DNA of 64,000 nucleotides from Adenanthera pavonina (GCA_026686845.1 JAIVEN010000002.1:27750001-27814000), one strand, 5' to 3'; shown: positions 36,230 to 48,897, counted from the stretch's first letter. Notes: generated by a model not told the origin, from the letters alone. Numbers and translations are program-made.

Positions 36230-38910
36230 TATAACACCTTATATTAAGGTCTATTTCCCATGTATTAAATCATATTAGATGCCTTTCATCATAGTTTACA
36301 AACTAAAATTATAATATAATAAAAACAGAAATTTTCAAAATTCAGGGTACTGTTCATTTGGCAATTTCTATTTTACCTGATGAACTTTGAAAATTCATAA
36401 CTAAATCTAAAAAAATCATCTTGAAGTGATTCAAGTCTCTAAAATTATCTTAAATTCAGTTATACATGTAAAAAATATGAAACAGTAATTTTATTGGGCC
36501 AATTTGTACAGTAATTTTGTGGACATTTACTATTCATTTGGTCATTTTTCTATCTTCCAATTTTTTGACCTCAAATTTGAAAAATCATATTTCATTCTAT
36601 CCATGACCAAATCATACATACTATATGTCATTTGAAAGCTATGTATGTCTAATTATAGACATATTTTTCTTATGTATTTATTTCACTTACACTAAGCATA
36701 ACATTAACTTAAATTGTGAAGGATCAGAATCTAGCTCTTACTAGAACAGTTTTGGGAAAACTCCATATCTTCCATTATATAGCTCCATTTACCTCCAAAT
36801 TAGTGGCATATGAAACTTAAAATATAGAAATTTTTATACATTTAAATCACTAAATATTTGGAGCTTTCTACAATTTTATGTTGCCTTTTGAATTTTTGAG
36901 TACTTACTTTTCAGTTTTCAGTTTTCCCATTCTTGCCCTGTTCTGAACTCTAACATTAAAAACTCACTATAATTCATACACAATTCCAAATGGGGTGTTC
37001 CTTGAACCATTTTAAATATATATTTGTGTACTTTAAGAGGATATATAATGTTTATATATTCTTTGAAATTTCTTCTAGATAGTAATAGCATAACTGGATA
37101 GAGGTCAGAATTAGCATTTATATCCCTTAACCTTACCAAAATAATTTTTCATACATTTTCACATGGTCAAATCATGTTCCAAACTTGTACTAATCATCTC
37201 AAAAGACTTAGTCAAACATCAACTACATCAACTCAAACAACATTAAGAGCGGCCACCTATACAAGCACAGCCTCAAAATTTCATATAAAAATTTACATGA
37301 TTTAACAAAGAAACAATACATCATAGTAAAGAAAAGGTGAATTATTGAAATCCTTCTCCTTGCTCTTTGCCTCCCTTGGATTTCTTCCATAACTTGAACC
37401 TATCATATTATTATTTGGGTGATGAGATTTTGGAAATCCTAGTAGCTAGTCACTTCTCAAACATTTACATTATCATGCATCCTCCAAAACATCATAACAA
37501 TTCTTTCAAGGCATAAATCACCATATTGTTTATAAAAATTTTAGCATTATAACTGCATACAAAATGGATATCCCGGGTACTATCCCTTTCATAAAAACAG
37601 CCAAAACCAGTCTTAAGCATCGTAAAAACAATATGGCACGTCATCATAAAAACCAGTCTCAACCATGAGGAACTCATTTTTGGCATCACAAACATGAAAT
37701 TCCAACTCTAAAGTGATGCTCTGTTCAGACCAAAATTAGCAAGAAAATGAGAGAAAATGATTTGTTTTGAAAATCATCCAACTACTCATAAAATCTTGTT
37801 CTAGGTTGTTAGTTTGGTGTTTCTCCTAAGTTGATTGCATAAAAATTCATTCCCCGCTTCCTCTAGGGTTTGGCCGAAATCTTAGCATGAGGAGAGGAAG
37901 GAGAAGACTCCATGAAACCATACTTTACAACTTAAGAAACTAGCTTGAAGGGATGGCACACTTACCTTGATCGTTGATTCTCCAAGCTTTCTTCTTTGTC
38001 TTTCCTTTCCTCTTCTTTTTTCTCTCTTCTTTCTTCAATTTTCTTTCTTTGTTTTGTTACTCAATGTGTCATTCAGAATAAGTACGAAAGAGAGGGATTA
38101 TGTGGCCTAATTAGCATATTAATTGCAGAATTAACTTTAATCACTTTTTAGTCCAAAAACCAAAAACTTCCTTTAGAAGTTTTTGGCCAAAAATTCATGA
38201 CTTCCTTTAGAAGTTCTTGGCCAAAAATTCCAGCTGCTCACACGTCTAGTGAGAGTGTTTTAAGTGTCCAAAATTGCTCAATTTTTCTTGGTTTAGATAT
38301 ATCCTGAACTAGGTAATTTTTAACTGTCTCGATAAAACTACTTTTTATAGTAAATTAACATTTTTGGGCTACAAGACTATTCCAATTTTATTCTTATATT
38401 TTCTTAATTATCTTATCTCAAATGATATCTGTGTATAGTCCATATCCTGTCCCGGTTTCTTTTTAACTGTCCGTGGGGCCCACAGTTTACTTTATCGGTT
38501 TACTGTTACTTTTGGATACTCGGCACTAATTATTTCTTTATCCTTGAAGATTAACCCTCAGTGCCATACACAATTGGATTTCTCTCATCGAGGGCTTCAT
38601 TTTTATAGTAATTTTGCATATTTATAAAATTATCCCTGACCCAGGGTTAAATTATAATTTCTAAAACTTTTAGGTCATTAAGTGTAATTTGCCCCAAGAC
38701 ATTTCTAATACTCATTCCCCCTCATATTTATGACTTTAGGGAGATAGATGTCCTTTTCATAATTCTTTGGGGACAAAAATATAATTTTCTCATTTTTTGT
38801 CCAACTGAAAAAAATAACCTGTTTGCCATTTTTTACGTAAAATGATACCTACCCATTTTGATAAAATCTCTATACATTTCTAGATATTTTAACTTTATTG
38901 GGATGTTACA
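36230..38910 (-). mobile_element. solo LTR1 inside the transposase
   Basis: About 2.68 kb. It starts TATAACACCTTATA on the plus strand (a decayed TGTAACACC) and ends GGATGTTACA at 38910. The flanks are TGGGG (36225-36229) and TGGGA (38911-38915), a target duplication with one change. The transposase motif reads on across the insertion, LRHP on one side and IDSPQW on the other, which independently fixes the site. It shares the blocks 'ggatatcccggg', 'tagatatatcctgaac' and 'ttggattt' with other LTR1 copies. Confidence 0.88.
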
Positions 38911-39778
38911 TGGGATGTCGGAGTTTTTCATCAGATATCTTCTCATCTACATACCATCTCAAATTCTTTGTATCCTTTGCATTAGCAAACAAGTGCTTAA
39001 ACCTTGGTATTATTGAAAGATACCATAACACTTTCACACGAGGCCCCTTAGTGACCACATTGCAATTACCACCACCATCATCCTTCACTGTAACATGATG
39101 CCCCACATTTCGATCAAACATATAGCCTTTCATACTTATTTCTATACAATATATAGTCATTAGGGCTAGCATGAATTTTTTTATACTCCATACCCATTGG
39201 GCACATGATTTTCTTTACCTCATAGTTATGATCTAGTAATTCATTACCATATGGAAGCATGCTTTTCAACAACTCAAGCAACTCTATAAACCTCTTATCA
39301 CTTCACCCATTCCTCACTTTCAAGTTAACAATCTTAACACAGTTGACAACTATGCAAATCCAGTGTGTTCTGAGTATAAATGCTTCTCTACATCACTACA
39401 TAAGCTATCATATATAAGTGCTTGCTCAAAGACCTCGACTTCAACATCATGAATCATGTCCTTTAGTCGATCATTCAAATCTACATTAACTTCTCCATTT
39501 CTAGATACACCTGGCATTTTTAATTCACCATGCCATATCCATTTTGTATAACTCTTGTTGAACCAATCACAAAGTACATGCTCTCTTATTTCTGTAATGC
39601 TCAATTGCCTCTCATTCAAACATTTCACATATGGATAATAAAACCTCCTATTGTTATTAGGAACATTTTGCTTAGCGAACTCCAGAAACTCCTCCACCCC
39701 ATTCTCATATTCGTCACTCATCCATCTAGTGTCCATCCAACTATGATTCATCACTACTTGAAGGTGATTGGAATTCAC
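38911..39778 (-). pseudogene. CACTA transposase, N-terminal part
   Basis: This is the start of a TNP2-like transposase. The usual first residues, MNHSWMDTRWMSDEY, fall at 39751; the frame is open from 39778. The transposase-associated domain follows (GVEEFLEFAKQN, PYVKCLN, HVLCDWF, YTKWIWHGE). After a stop and frame change near 39350 the family pattern resumes: LLKSMLPYGNELLDHNYEVKKIMCP, then VKDDGGG, KVLWYLSIIPRFKHLFANA and KNLRWYVD, ending LRHP at 38911. The zinc-like CPxC just before VKDD is degraded. No CACTA terminal repeats were found near either edge. Confidence 0.9.
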
Positions 39779-40830
39779 AAATTATCTTTAATTATAAGTT
39801 GTCTATAAATTTCGGTAGAGTCTCCTCTAAAAGATGGATTTCCCAATAATTTTAAAATAAAAAACTAACAATCTATATCAATCACGATCCTCAAACAATG
39901 ACTAGTACATATAAGGCAATATAATATCCATACATTTGGTTATATGGGATAAACAAGAAGAGAAAAAAATCTCACAAAAATTAAATAAAGAAGAAGGGGC
40001 AGAAATAAGCATATTCAAAGAAAAGCCTCTTATTGTTCCCAATCACCATTCCCTATACATATAATTAACATACCTACTCATCCAAAATTATGGCAAAAAA
40101 TTCAATACTTATTGCTTATTAGCTAATCACATGCTGAAATAATGAAACAAAATGTTTTAATTAAGAAAATAAGATACATCATACTTTTCTACCAAATCTA
40201 TTGTCGTAATGGTAGCATCATTGTCATTTCAAAATATGAATTTTTGTCCCCTTCAACTTTTAGAATATTAATAATTCAAGTGGTGGTCAATGTTTTATAT
40301 ATATAACAACAATTAAATATATGCAATTAATTGATCTACTTGTCATTAATTAGGTTTTAATTAGTTTGGATTTTTTTTTCCTTTGGGTAATCAAGGATTT
40401 TAGTTAAGATGTGATTTATATGTTATTTAAAAACAAAAGAGCCATCAAAGACTCAAACAGAGTGCATCATTCTTCAATTTTGAAAATTGGATTAAAAGAC
40501 TATGAAGTACAAACCAACCATTTAAAGTCCAAGGAGATCACTTTCTTAAATGTAGAGAAAGGTACGTTACACTACGTAGTCATCTCTGCTTGAAAAAAAA
40601 TTAATTAATATAAATTATACAAAGTTTAAGAGTACATCATTGTTATTTTTCTACTTCAATTGATTAGATTCATTCTAATAATGAATGAATAAAACAAAGA
40701 GAGAAATAAATAGGTAAAACTAGCATGAATATATTCTCTTTAATGACTAGCAAAGAGTCTATTGAAAAGAATTTTGATTTAGAACAAGAACTAGTGTATG
40801 ATCAATGGTATGTAATTGGGTTATAAGCTA
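39779..40830. other. no gene seen
   Basis: At 39809-39850 there is a short match to the LTR1 phrase 'ggtagagtctcctc...aaaagatgga'. The rest is AT-rich. One 60-codon ORF at 40411-40593 has no recognisable family and no supporting context. Confidence 0.45.
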
Positions 40831-41335
40831 ATTGTAATGACCTACTCCTAAAACCCCCAAAGTAAACTCCTAAAACCTCAAAAACACGAAAATTTCAAAC
40901 AGAACCAGAACAGGGCTGAGCCGCGGCAAGCTACAATGTAACCATGGCCTTGGAGACACAAAATTGGTTTACGCTGTGCCACTAGATAATAAGACCCTAC
41001 ACATATACATGAAACTCTACTTGGCACAGGCCTTTGCATAAACCAAAGTGGTAAAACTACCAGATTATAACTGATACTCCCAAAGGTGTAGAGGCCTACG
41101 ACTCCTTGGTATTCTCCGAACTAATGCCAAAGTCTTCACCTAAAACATTAGCCATGGGGGATGTCAGACAAAGTCTTAGAAATCGGGAACAAAAACACAA
41201 GCAACCTATATCATTAGTCCACACAAATATGCATATGGTGCAATGCAATGCAAAATGACATGATATACGTGTCTCCCTCATACACGGCTAGAACCACAAG
41301 CTAATGTCTTTATATAATATTTCCAATAGATAATT
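40831..41335 (-). repeat. LTR2-like repeat, left part
   Basis: Begins TGTAATGACC and carries 'gccgcggcaagctacaatgt', 'tcttcacctaaaacattagc' and 'gactccttggtattctcc', which match 18400-19280 in the same order. It is interrupted by the solo LTR1 at 41336 and resumes at 44280. Confidence 0.5.
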
Positions 41336-42236
41336 TGTCACACCTCATATTTAGACTCATTTCTCATGTTTAAACTCCATTTTAGTCCACTAATTCATGA
41401 TTAGAGACTTGATTGCATAAAATAACTCAAACCCATTTTTTTTTCGAATTGCGTGTATTATTCCTTTGGTTAATCTCATTTTACTTTATGAACTTTAAAA
41501 ATTCATAACTAAATTAAGAAAAATCATATTGAAGTTTTTCAGTCTCAAACAATAGCTTAAAATATTCTCTACATGGGAAAAATATTGAACAAGACAAATA
41601 CTTGACCAATTTATATAGTAAATTCATATAAATTTGACTATAGCAATGGTCATTTTTGAAAATTCCTGATTCTGACCATAGTTTTGAAAATTTGTCATAA
41701 TTCACATACAACTTCAATCTAAGTGATCTTGGTGTCTATGAAAAGCTCTTCATGTCTAGTTTAAAAAAATATAAAGCATTTATACATTAAACTACAAAAG
41801 TTATGAACAGTACATGAAATTCTTAGTAGTGTTATGGTGGCCATTTTCATCCCACAACTTGATAAAATATACCTTAATATTTACATACATGGCCATCTCT
41901 TGTCTTCACTCAGTACATTACATCATGTTAGACCTAAATAAACATAACTAAATTTATGTAAAGTCCTAAAACTATACACATCATTTTTCCAAGGTATTCC
42001 ATGCAAAACTCTAATGCAAGCAAATTCATTTTAATTAAAAACCTGCTTTTCCTTCCCTTTTTCTTCTTGGGCAATGGACCTGTGAAGTGAAACATTTGGA
42101 AAGATAATGAGATTCAAAGAATCTTAGTAATTACAACCAAATATATGCACATTTTATCATACAATTCATAGACATGTCATTTGCAAACAATCAACTAATT
42201 TATGCCATACATTTTCATAGAAATTTTGACATGGTA

Positions 42237-42661
42237 TGTAACGTCTGGCCGCTTCTTTGGGATTGATGACTATCCCCACAAACTAACATAAGCCTTTTCG
42301 ATGTGCTTTGTCCTTGCTCACACAACTCCTTCCCAGGAGGTCACCCATCCCATAATTGCTCTAGGTCAAGCATGCTTAACTGAGGAGTTCTTAAGGAATA
42401 GGCTACCGAAAAGGTAGATGTACCTTGTTGGTATAAGTAGTACCTATCAATTCCTTTTAAGCTATCCTTAATCGTATAGTCTCATACCTATACAGTCTCT
42501 GGATCCCTCTCATTCTGGTATGTATTTGATTCATTCATATGCTCCTCTCACTTAGAAGCCTACCAGGAGCCGCTCCTTGTCCATGCGTCATCATTTTTTC
42601 TTACACCCCCTTTCTTGTATCGGCGATCGCTCCCCGCCCTTATTAGTGCCCGGATGTCACA
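42237..42661 (-). mobile_element. solo Cassandra-like LTR with 5S rRNA sequence
   Basis: 425 bp with perfect 5-bp target duplications TGGTA at 42232-42236 and 42662-42666. The sense (minus) strand starts TGTGACATCCGGGCAC and ends GCGGCCAGACGTTACA; these ends are imperfect inverted repeats. A 5S rRNA-derived block occupies 42328-42390. The duplication and TG...CA ends identify it as a solo LTR, and the 5S content identifies the Cassandra type of miniature retrotransposon. It is homologous along its length to 6561-6998. Confidence 0.85.
42328..42390 (-). repeat. 5S rRNA-derived core inside the LTR
   Basis: The minus strand reads AGAACTCCTCAGTTAAGC, then ATGCTTGACCTAGAGC, and ATGGGTGACCTCCTGGGAAG. 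This covers the A-box, intermediate and C-box region of plant 5S rRNA in the right order. It is better preserved than the copy at 6651-6715. The flanking thirds of 5S are absent, so it is not a 5S gene. Confidence 0.82.
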
Positions 42662-44274
42662 TGGTAACATTCTAAAAATTGGACATCCAAGAGTCATAAA
42701 AACTCTCATTCAAATAGCCAAAACGTCAAATACAACACAAAACAACAATGTTATAGAATGGCATGTTCAAAACACCATTGCAATTAATTTTAACAACTTT
42801 GACATAATTGATAAAATAACTACTTTTAGCCTTTCCAAGTTCCACCAAATTTTGCACTTCTTTCCTTTGATCTTCTATTGCCTCTTGGAACCCTATGTCA
42901 TCATCAAAACAAGTCTCAATCTAGGAATTGCACAATTTGTTTCGCAAAGTGCCACTTTAATCCTAAAAATCTATATAGTTATTCTTTGGAAATTTCTTGT
43001 ACAACACACTTGTTGTAAGCTATTTTGTGCCCAAGAAATCCATTTTTGGGATCAAAATTATGAAATTTCCTTTCCTTTTCAAACCATTAAATAGGCTAAA
43101 AATTTCATAAAAATGTAGAAAAATAACTACATGATTAATTTGTAATCTAATGGCATAATCTTGTTAGTTGAAACCTATACATCCTTTTTTATGGTTTGGT
43201 TTTTCCATGGCTTCACTTTCTCTCTTCTATCTCTCTAGGAAGAAAATTTTAGAGGCAAAATAAAGAGAAATGCTCCATGAAATTTCTTTCAAATACTTAG
43301 AAAAAAAAAACATAGCCTTAGAATGTTAGCTTGCTACTTGGAGCTTCAAGTTTTCCTCCAAGCTTCTCCTTTTCTCTTAGGCTTTTTGGTGTTCTTCCAC
43401 TCTTTCTGTCCTCTGTTCTAGATGTCCAAATGAAGAAGAAATGGCTTAAAATGAAGCTTAACTTATCACTTGGAGGAATGAGAACTGATAGGTGAATAGT
43501 GCAAGTTAATTACTTAACCAACTTGAGTTAACTTTAATAAAACTTTTCAATTAATTTCTCATGTGCCCCATTCTAAATTACAACGTGCTTCACCTTCTTT
43601 TTTGGTCAAAAATTGCTTCATAATCTTTGATGGACCAAAATATATTTCATCGATTAAATTTACTCATACCAATTGAATATTTTTACAAAAATTGTCATTA
43701 AATTGGAATATGATTATGCAATGATTAATTTTGGTCAACAAACATTTTCTTAACCCAAAATAGATTTTAACAAGGCTCACAAATTTTTCTTGATTTAATA
43801 CTGCGTCTTCCTAAAGTCTAGACTAGCTTTTATTGGGTAAAATATTAATATTAAACTCTAATTATCCAATAAATATTATTTTGATCTTAATAAATTTCAT
43901 ACTATATTACATTGGGCTTAACTCATTGAAAGCTTCACTTTAACTATAATTTTTATATTTATAAAAATGCCCTTAACTTAGGACCAATGTATAATTTTTA
44001 AATTTTCAGGTTATTAGGTATAATTTTTTCTAAAATTCATAAATTTGCATTCACCTCAGCACACGTCCATCACTTTTTTTTCTGTTTTCTTTCTGTTTTC
44101 TTTTTTTTTCTTTTTCAGGGATAAAATCATTATTTTCTCATTTTTTCTTTCAATCGAGATAATTGATCTCTTTGTCCTATTTCATGTAAAACGGTGTATA
44201 CCCATTTTTGAAAATTCTTATAGATTTTAAAATATTGAGTCTTGAATATCCATGAAAAATTTTAGGATATTACA

Positions 44275-45018
44275 AAATTCCCTTCCAACAACCAATGAAG
44301 GCTGATTCTGAGACATCACCAATCTCACCTCACACTAATGCAACTCGGCCAAATGTTATAGTGGTGCTTGGACCGTGACTCTCCTTTCCCTGGATCACCT
44401 GAATTGGTAGTGATTTAGGAAATGTGTAGTTTATTGCCACCTAGCTCTCCCAACCATGGGAGAAGATTTGGTGGCAGGGATCTTTTACCATATCATCATA
44501 TGTCATCTTATCATCACCTTATAATCCGCCATATCTTACTATACGCAGGTAGGGATGATGTTCATGTCATGCCAATATGTGCATGTCACTTTGGAATCAT
44601 ATTAACCATACCAAATTACATCTTTTCAACACATTTTACTTAAGTGATGTATACCTTGGATACAAATTTGTACATATTTGATACTCAAGATAGGAAGATG
44701 TGTGATCTAACTCTAATAATGCATGGTAGTATGTTTTTGCTTTGTTATGCATTATTTTTGTTCTGAATTGGATCCTGTTATAGATTATGAATTCTCATCT
44801 TTATTGTAGGACTTTTGTGAAGAATATTGAAGTTACTCAAGCCCCTTTCTTGAGCTAAAAGACCAAGGAAAAGATGAGACTTGCACCTAGGTCATAAATT
44901 CGAGAAGAAGGAAGCAAAGCACAAAGTTGGCTCCAGAAGCAATTGAAGCTGCAACGTGGGAACATGAGGTTGCGGCATGATTTTTATAGTAACGATTGAA
45001 GTCATGGCTGGAATCACA
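44275..45018 (-). repeat. LTR2-like repeat, right part, then unassigned DNA
   Basis: 44280-44640 matches 19330-19640 (the 'tagtgatttaggaaatg' and 'gccacctagctctcccaacc' blocks) and so continues the repeat broken at 41335. From about 44640 to 45018 I see no ORF and no clear family match. Confidence 0.4.
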
Positions 45019-47163
45019 TGTAACATCCCTAAGAACAAGAATATCTAACTATCTGTAAGGAATTAGCAAAAATGGATAGACGTTGTTTTGCGTGAAAAAG
45101 AGCAAAAATTACATGGAATGAGAATAGAAAAGTTCTTAGGAAAAAATAAGAAATTATATTTTTACCCCTAAAGAATTATAAAAATAATATCTATGTCCCT
45201 AAGTTTACAAAAATTACATGGAATGAGAATAGAAAAGTTCTTAGGAAAAATTACACCTAATGACCCAAAAATTTTAAAAATTATTATTTAACCCCGGGTC
45301 AAGGGTAATTTAGTAAATATGTAAAATTACTATCAAAACAAAGCTTGTGATAAGATGAATCCAATGGTATGTAGAAATGAGGTTTACCGATTAAAAATAA
45401 AGAAATAATTAATGCTAAGTGTTCAAAAGTAACCTAATAATGATAAAGTAGATTATGGGCCCCACAGACTGTTAAATGATGATCGGAACAGGATTTGGGC
45501 CTCACGCAAATATTTTTTAGGATATGATAATAAAGAAAATATAGATATAAATTTGAAATAGTCATATATCCCTAAAATACTAATTTACTGTAAAAGCGAT
45601 TTTATCATTACCGATAAAAAGTATCCAAAACAAGATATATCTAAACCAAGAAAATATATAGTATTTGGACAATATTTCCCTCTCTTGTAGGCATCTGGAC
45701 AACTCACTTTTTTGTCCAAAACTTCTCAAGGAAGGATTGGACTTTTTTGGCCAAACAGCTTGTTCAAGAATGCTTGACTTTTTGATCAAAAAGTGATTAA
45801 GGTTAAGGGACTAATTAGTGAGCTAATCAAGCCAATTTTCTCCTTATTTCATATGTGAGTCTATAACAAAAAAACAAAGAAGAAAAATGAAAGAAAGAAA
45901 GGGAGAAAAGAGAGAAAGAAGAAGAGAGAAAGAGGAGGCAAGTGCAAAGTCCAAGAACTCAATGATTTGGTAAATGATTCCTACTATCATAGCTTGGGAT
46001 TTCAAGTAGTTAGTGATAATTGCATGGAGTATTTTCTTTCCTCTTCCTCCCTATGGAATTCGGCCAAACCTTAAGTCATGAAAGGAATGAGTTTTCATGC
46101 ATGAAACTTGTGGGAAATGCTGAACCAGTAACCTTAAACATGAAAATGGTAGTAGCTTGAAGAAAATCAAAGTGTATCATTTTATATTTTTTTCAAGTGA
46201 TTTTAGGCCAGATAAGGCCTCTTCCTAGAGTTGGAATTTCTTGTTTTTGATCCCAAAAATGGCATGCTTGGGTCCAAATTAGTCAAGAACATGTATTAGT
46301 GTAAAGAAAAAAAAAGAGAAAGTTAAGATGAAATTTTAAGGTTTAGTGTGGGACTTTGTGATGTGGCTCCATAAAACAGTGGCTTAAGTTAGTATTTGGT
46401 GATGCATTACTACTTGAAGAAGCCCAAGGAAGCTATCAAGTGGAAGAGCAAAAGAAAGTATAAAGGTAGCATTAATTTCCTACTTGCACTATGTTATCAT
46501 GCTTGCTTTCAATATGTTTGATGCTTTGTCATATGATTTTATTGTTGCTTTGTGATGTTTTTATGATGTTGGCTGAGTTGAATGAGGGGCTTTGAGACCC
46601 TGGGATCTCCATTTTCAAAGTGAAACATTGTCAAAATTTTTGTGAAATCATATGACTTAAATATGCAAGTGTGTTTGATCAATGATTCTTTAATGTTTTT
46701 ATGTAAACGTGATAATATGATTACATATATGGATAATTGCTACTAAGATTATTTGAATCTCACCCCCCTCAATGACTAACCATGCTAGGGAAAAACAATG
46801 GAAAAGAGCTAAGGGAGGAGCTAGATACATGAAGAAGATAATGATGAATGGTTGATGATGCAAAGTCATTATGTTATATTGTGATTATTTGTATCAATAT
46901 ATGTATAGATGAGTGATGCTGCCATTATTTGCTATCATATATTTCTAAGTTTCTCATTATCTTATGCATGAATTTGGTACAATGAATGATGATGTAAATA
47001 TGATACGAAGCTTATTTTGCCAAGACAAGAAAGGAAATGTACAATCTGGATACCCTGACAGAAATGTAGATACTATTCCTGTAAAACAAGGCAAATAGTT
47101 AAGTAATATATATGCTCTTAAAGTAAAACAAATATAGCTTTAACATGGTCTAGAGAACACCCC
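45019..47163 (+). repeat. LTR1 copy, plus strand, left part
   Basis: Starts TGTAACATCCCTAAG and runs in sense orientation through the LTR1 blocks 'accaagaaaat', 'aagatatatctaaacc' and 'tttgagaccctgggatctcc'. It is cut by SIRE B at 47168 and resumes at 59123. Its end at 59352 is cut by a further LTR1. It is the inverse of 38910-36990. Confidence 0.8.
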
Positions 47164-48260
47164 ATTTGTGTTGAATCAAGAGTTTTGATGATTCCAAACC
47201 AACATCCAAGAGCTTAGATTGAAGATATCAAAGGAGATCAAAGTGCTTCAAGTGAAGATTTTCTGAGTATTTGCTGTTAGATCTTTTGTAGGATCTTTAG
47301 TTTTAGTTGTGATTGGGTAAAAGATTTTGATTTGAGAAAAAGATGTTTTCAAACCTTGATTTAACATTAAATCTTTACTTATTTGAAAAACACCCACAAA
47401 CAGACGAAGTTTGAAAGTTTAAACTGAACTGTCAAGTTGGAAATTCGAACTTTGCCTTAGGAAATTCGAATTTCGAGCTAAAACTAAATAAGTCTGGAGA
47501 GATGGCTCTCTGTCAGACGAATTTTGGTTGTTCAAAATTCGAATTTTCATACAAATCTGAAAGAAGCCTTTTTGGTAACAGACGAACTTCACACTTTCAA
47601 AATTCAAATTTCAAGTAAAATGAAGTTTGTGAAAATCAAAGAAATTCATCTGAAACTATGATAAAGTGCATCTGAAATCAAAAAGAAATTGAGTTTGATA
47701 TATTCTCTCTGACAGACGAATTTTGGCCTTCCAACATTCAAATTTTCATCTAAATCTTAAAGAAGTTTCTTTGAAACAGACAAACTTTGAATCTTCAAAA
47801 TTCAAATTTCAGACAAAACAAAACTTGAGAAAATAGAAAAAATTCATCTGAAACTATATTAAAGTTCATCTGAGATCAAGAATGATTTAAATTTCAAAAC
47901 TAGTCTCTGACAGACGAATTTCACTCTGTCAAAATTCGAATTTCGAAGAAAGTGATCTACTGTGCCTCTTTGAACGTTCAATGGACAGACGGATTTTGGG
48001 CATCCAAAATTCGAATTTCGAGGGTACTATAGAAAATTGAAAACACTGTTCACAATTTACAGAAGAACTTTCTTCTTGAAAATTCATATGTCACATTGTG
48101 AAAATATTTTATAAGTTTCAAAATTCGAATTTCACTCTATGGACAGACAAACTTCGCGTTTTAACGTTGGAAGCTTTAACCTTCGGTTCCTTCAAAATTC
48201 GTCTGTTGACTAACCAAAATTCGAATTTCAGTATGTCAGAAACATTAAATATGGTTGGTG

Positions 48261-48330
48261 AACGGATAGTTTTTCAGAGTAACCGTTGGATAACTTTCCC
48301 AACGGATAGATTTAGTCTTTAACGGATAGT
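48261..48330 (+). promoter_or_regulatory. AACGG-core cluster upstream of TATA
   Basis: AACGGATAG occurs at 48261, 48301 and 48321, with an inverted CCGTTGGATA at 48283, just before TATAAATA at 48344. CCAACGG and AACGG are cores bound by plant MYB proteins, including the M-phase-specific activator element. The same cluster is in the 3' LTR (58484-58550). A regulatory role is inferred. Confidence 0.5.
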
Positions 48331-48343
48331 TGAGACCTAAAAC

Positions 48344-48351
48344 TATAAATA
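48344..48351 (+). promoter_or_regulatory. TATA box in SIRE B 5' LTR
   Basis: TATAAATA, conserved at the corresponding place in the 3' LTR (58567-58574) and in both LTRs of copy A. It is the likely promoter of the genomic RNA, with the start site some 25-35 bp downstream. Confidence 0.65.
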
Positions 48352-48897
48352 TAACATTATTTGAAGTTATGGGTAACGAATCAAACTTGTATATACCGAA
48401 TTTCTGCTGAATCTTCTTCTCAAAAGCTTTTACCCTCTCAACTTCAATATCTATACTTTAACTTTCATATCTACTCTTTTCGAGAGAGTTATTTCACTGT
48501 AATCAATCTATTATTCATCTGGAAGATAGATTTACTTGTGAGGGGTATTCACAAGGGGATTGGGAAGCACATAGTGAAAGTGCCTGGAGAGTTTGAGAGA
48601 GCTCAGAAACAGAGCATACTCGTGTACTTTGGCATTAGCAAGAAGCCCGTTGAAATTCTTGCTGTATAGTGGAAAAATCTCAAGAGCTGTCTTGGGGACT
48701 GGACGTAGGTCAAGTGGATAGACCGAACCAGGATAAATCACTGAGTCCTCCTTTCCTTATCCTTACTTATCAGCTTACTCTGTTTTTACTCATTGCTTTC
48801 ATTACACTGTGATATCTTCACCCACTTCACTTTGTGCAGAAAAATTTCAATCTTCCCAATTCACCCCCCCTCTTAGGAAGTCAGCCTTGCTAACAAG

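Larger units (their letters stand above)
41336..44274 (-). mobile_element. solo LTR1 carrying a nested Cassandra-like LTR
   Basis: Runs from TGTCACACCTCATA to AGGATATTACA. The flanks are TAATT (41331-41335) and AAATT (44275-44279), a duplication with one change. Without the 430-bp nested insertion it is about 2.51 kb, matching the 2525-bp gypsy 5' LTR. No internal region is present. Confidence 0.82.
47169..48895 (+). repeat. SIRE B 5' LTR
   Basis: 1727 bp, from TGTTGAATCAAG to GCTAACA. The array of CAGACGAATTT and AAATTCGAATTT motifs fills 47400-48240; a perfect 9-bp hairpin CGAATTTTG/CAAAATTCG lies at 47518-47541. AACGG cores and a TATA box follow. The 3' part has the conserved 'ggactggacgtaggtcaagt' block. 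It is nearly identical to 57392-59117. Confidence 0.95.

Noticed and set aside
38911..39860. CACTA terminal inverted repeats next to the transposase remnant
   Set aside because: CACTAC occurs by chance inside the ORF (around 39390 and 39752), but no paired CACTA ends with subterminal repeats were found.
40411..40593. 60-codon ORF on the plus strand as a gene fragment
   Set aside because: Length is within chance for AT-rich DNA and no family is recognisable.
42615..43094. 159-codon ORF on the plus strand
   Set aside because: It starts inside the Cassandra-like LTR and continues into LTR1, so it is a chance ORF across an insertion junction.
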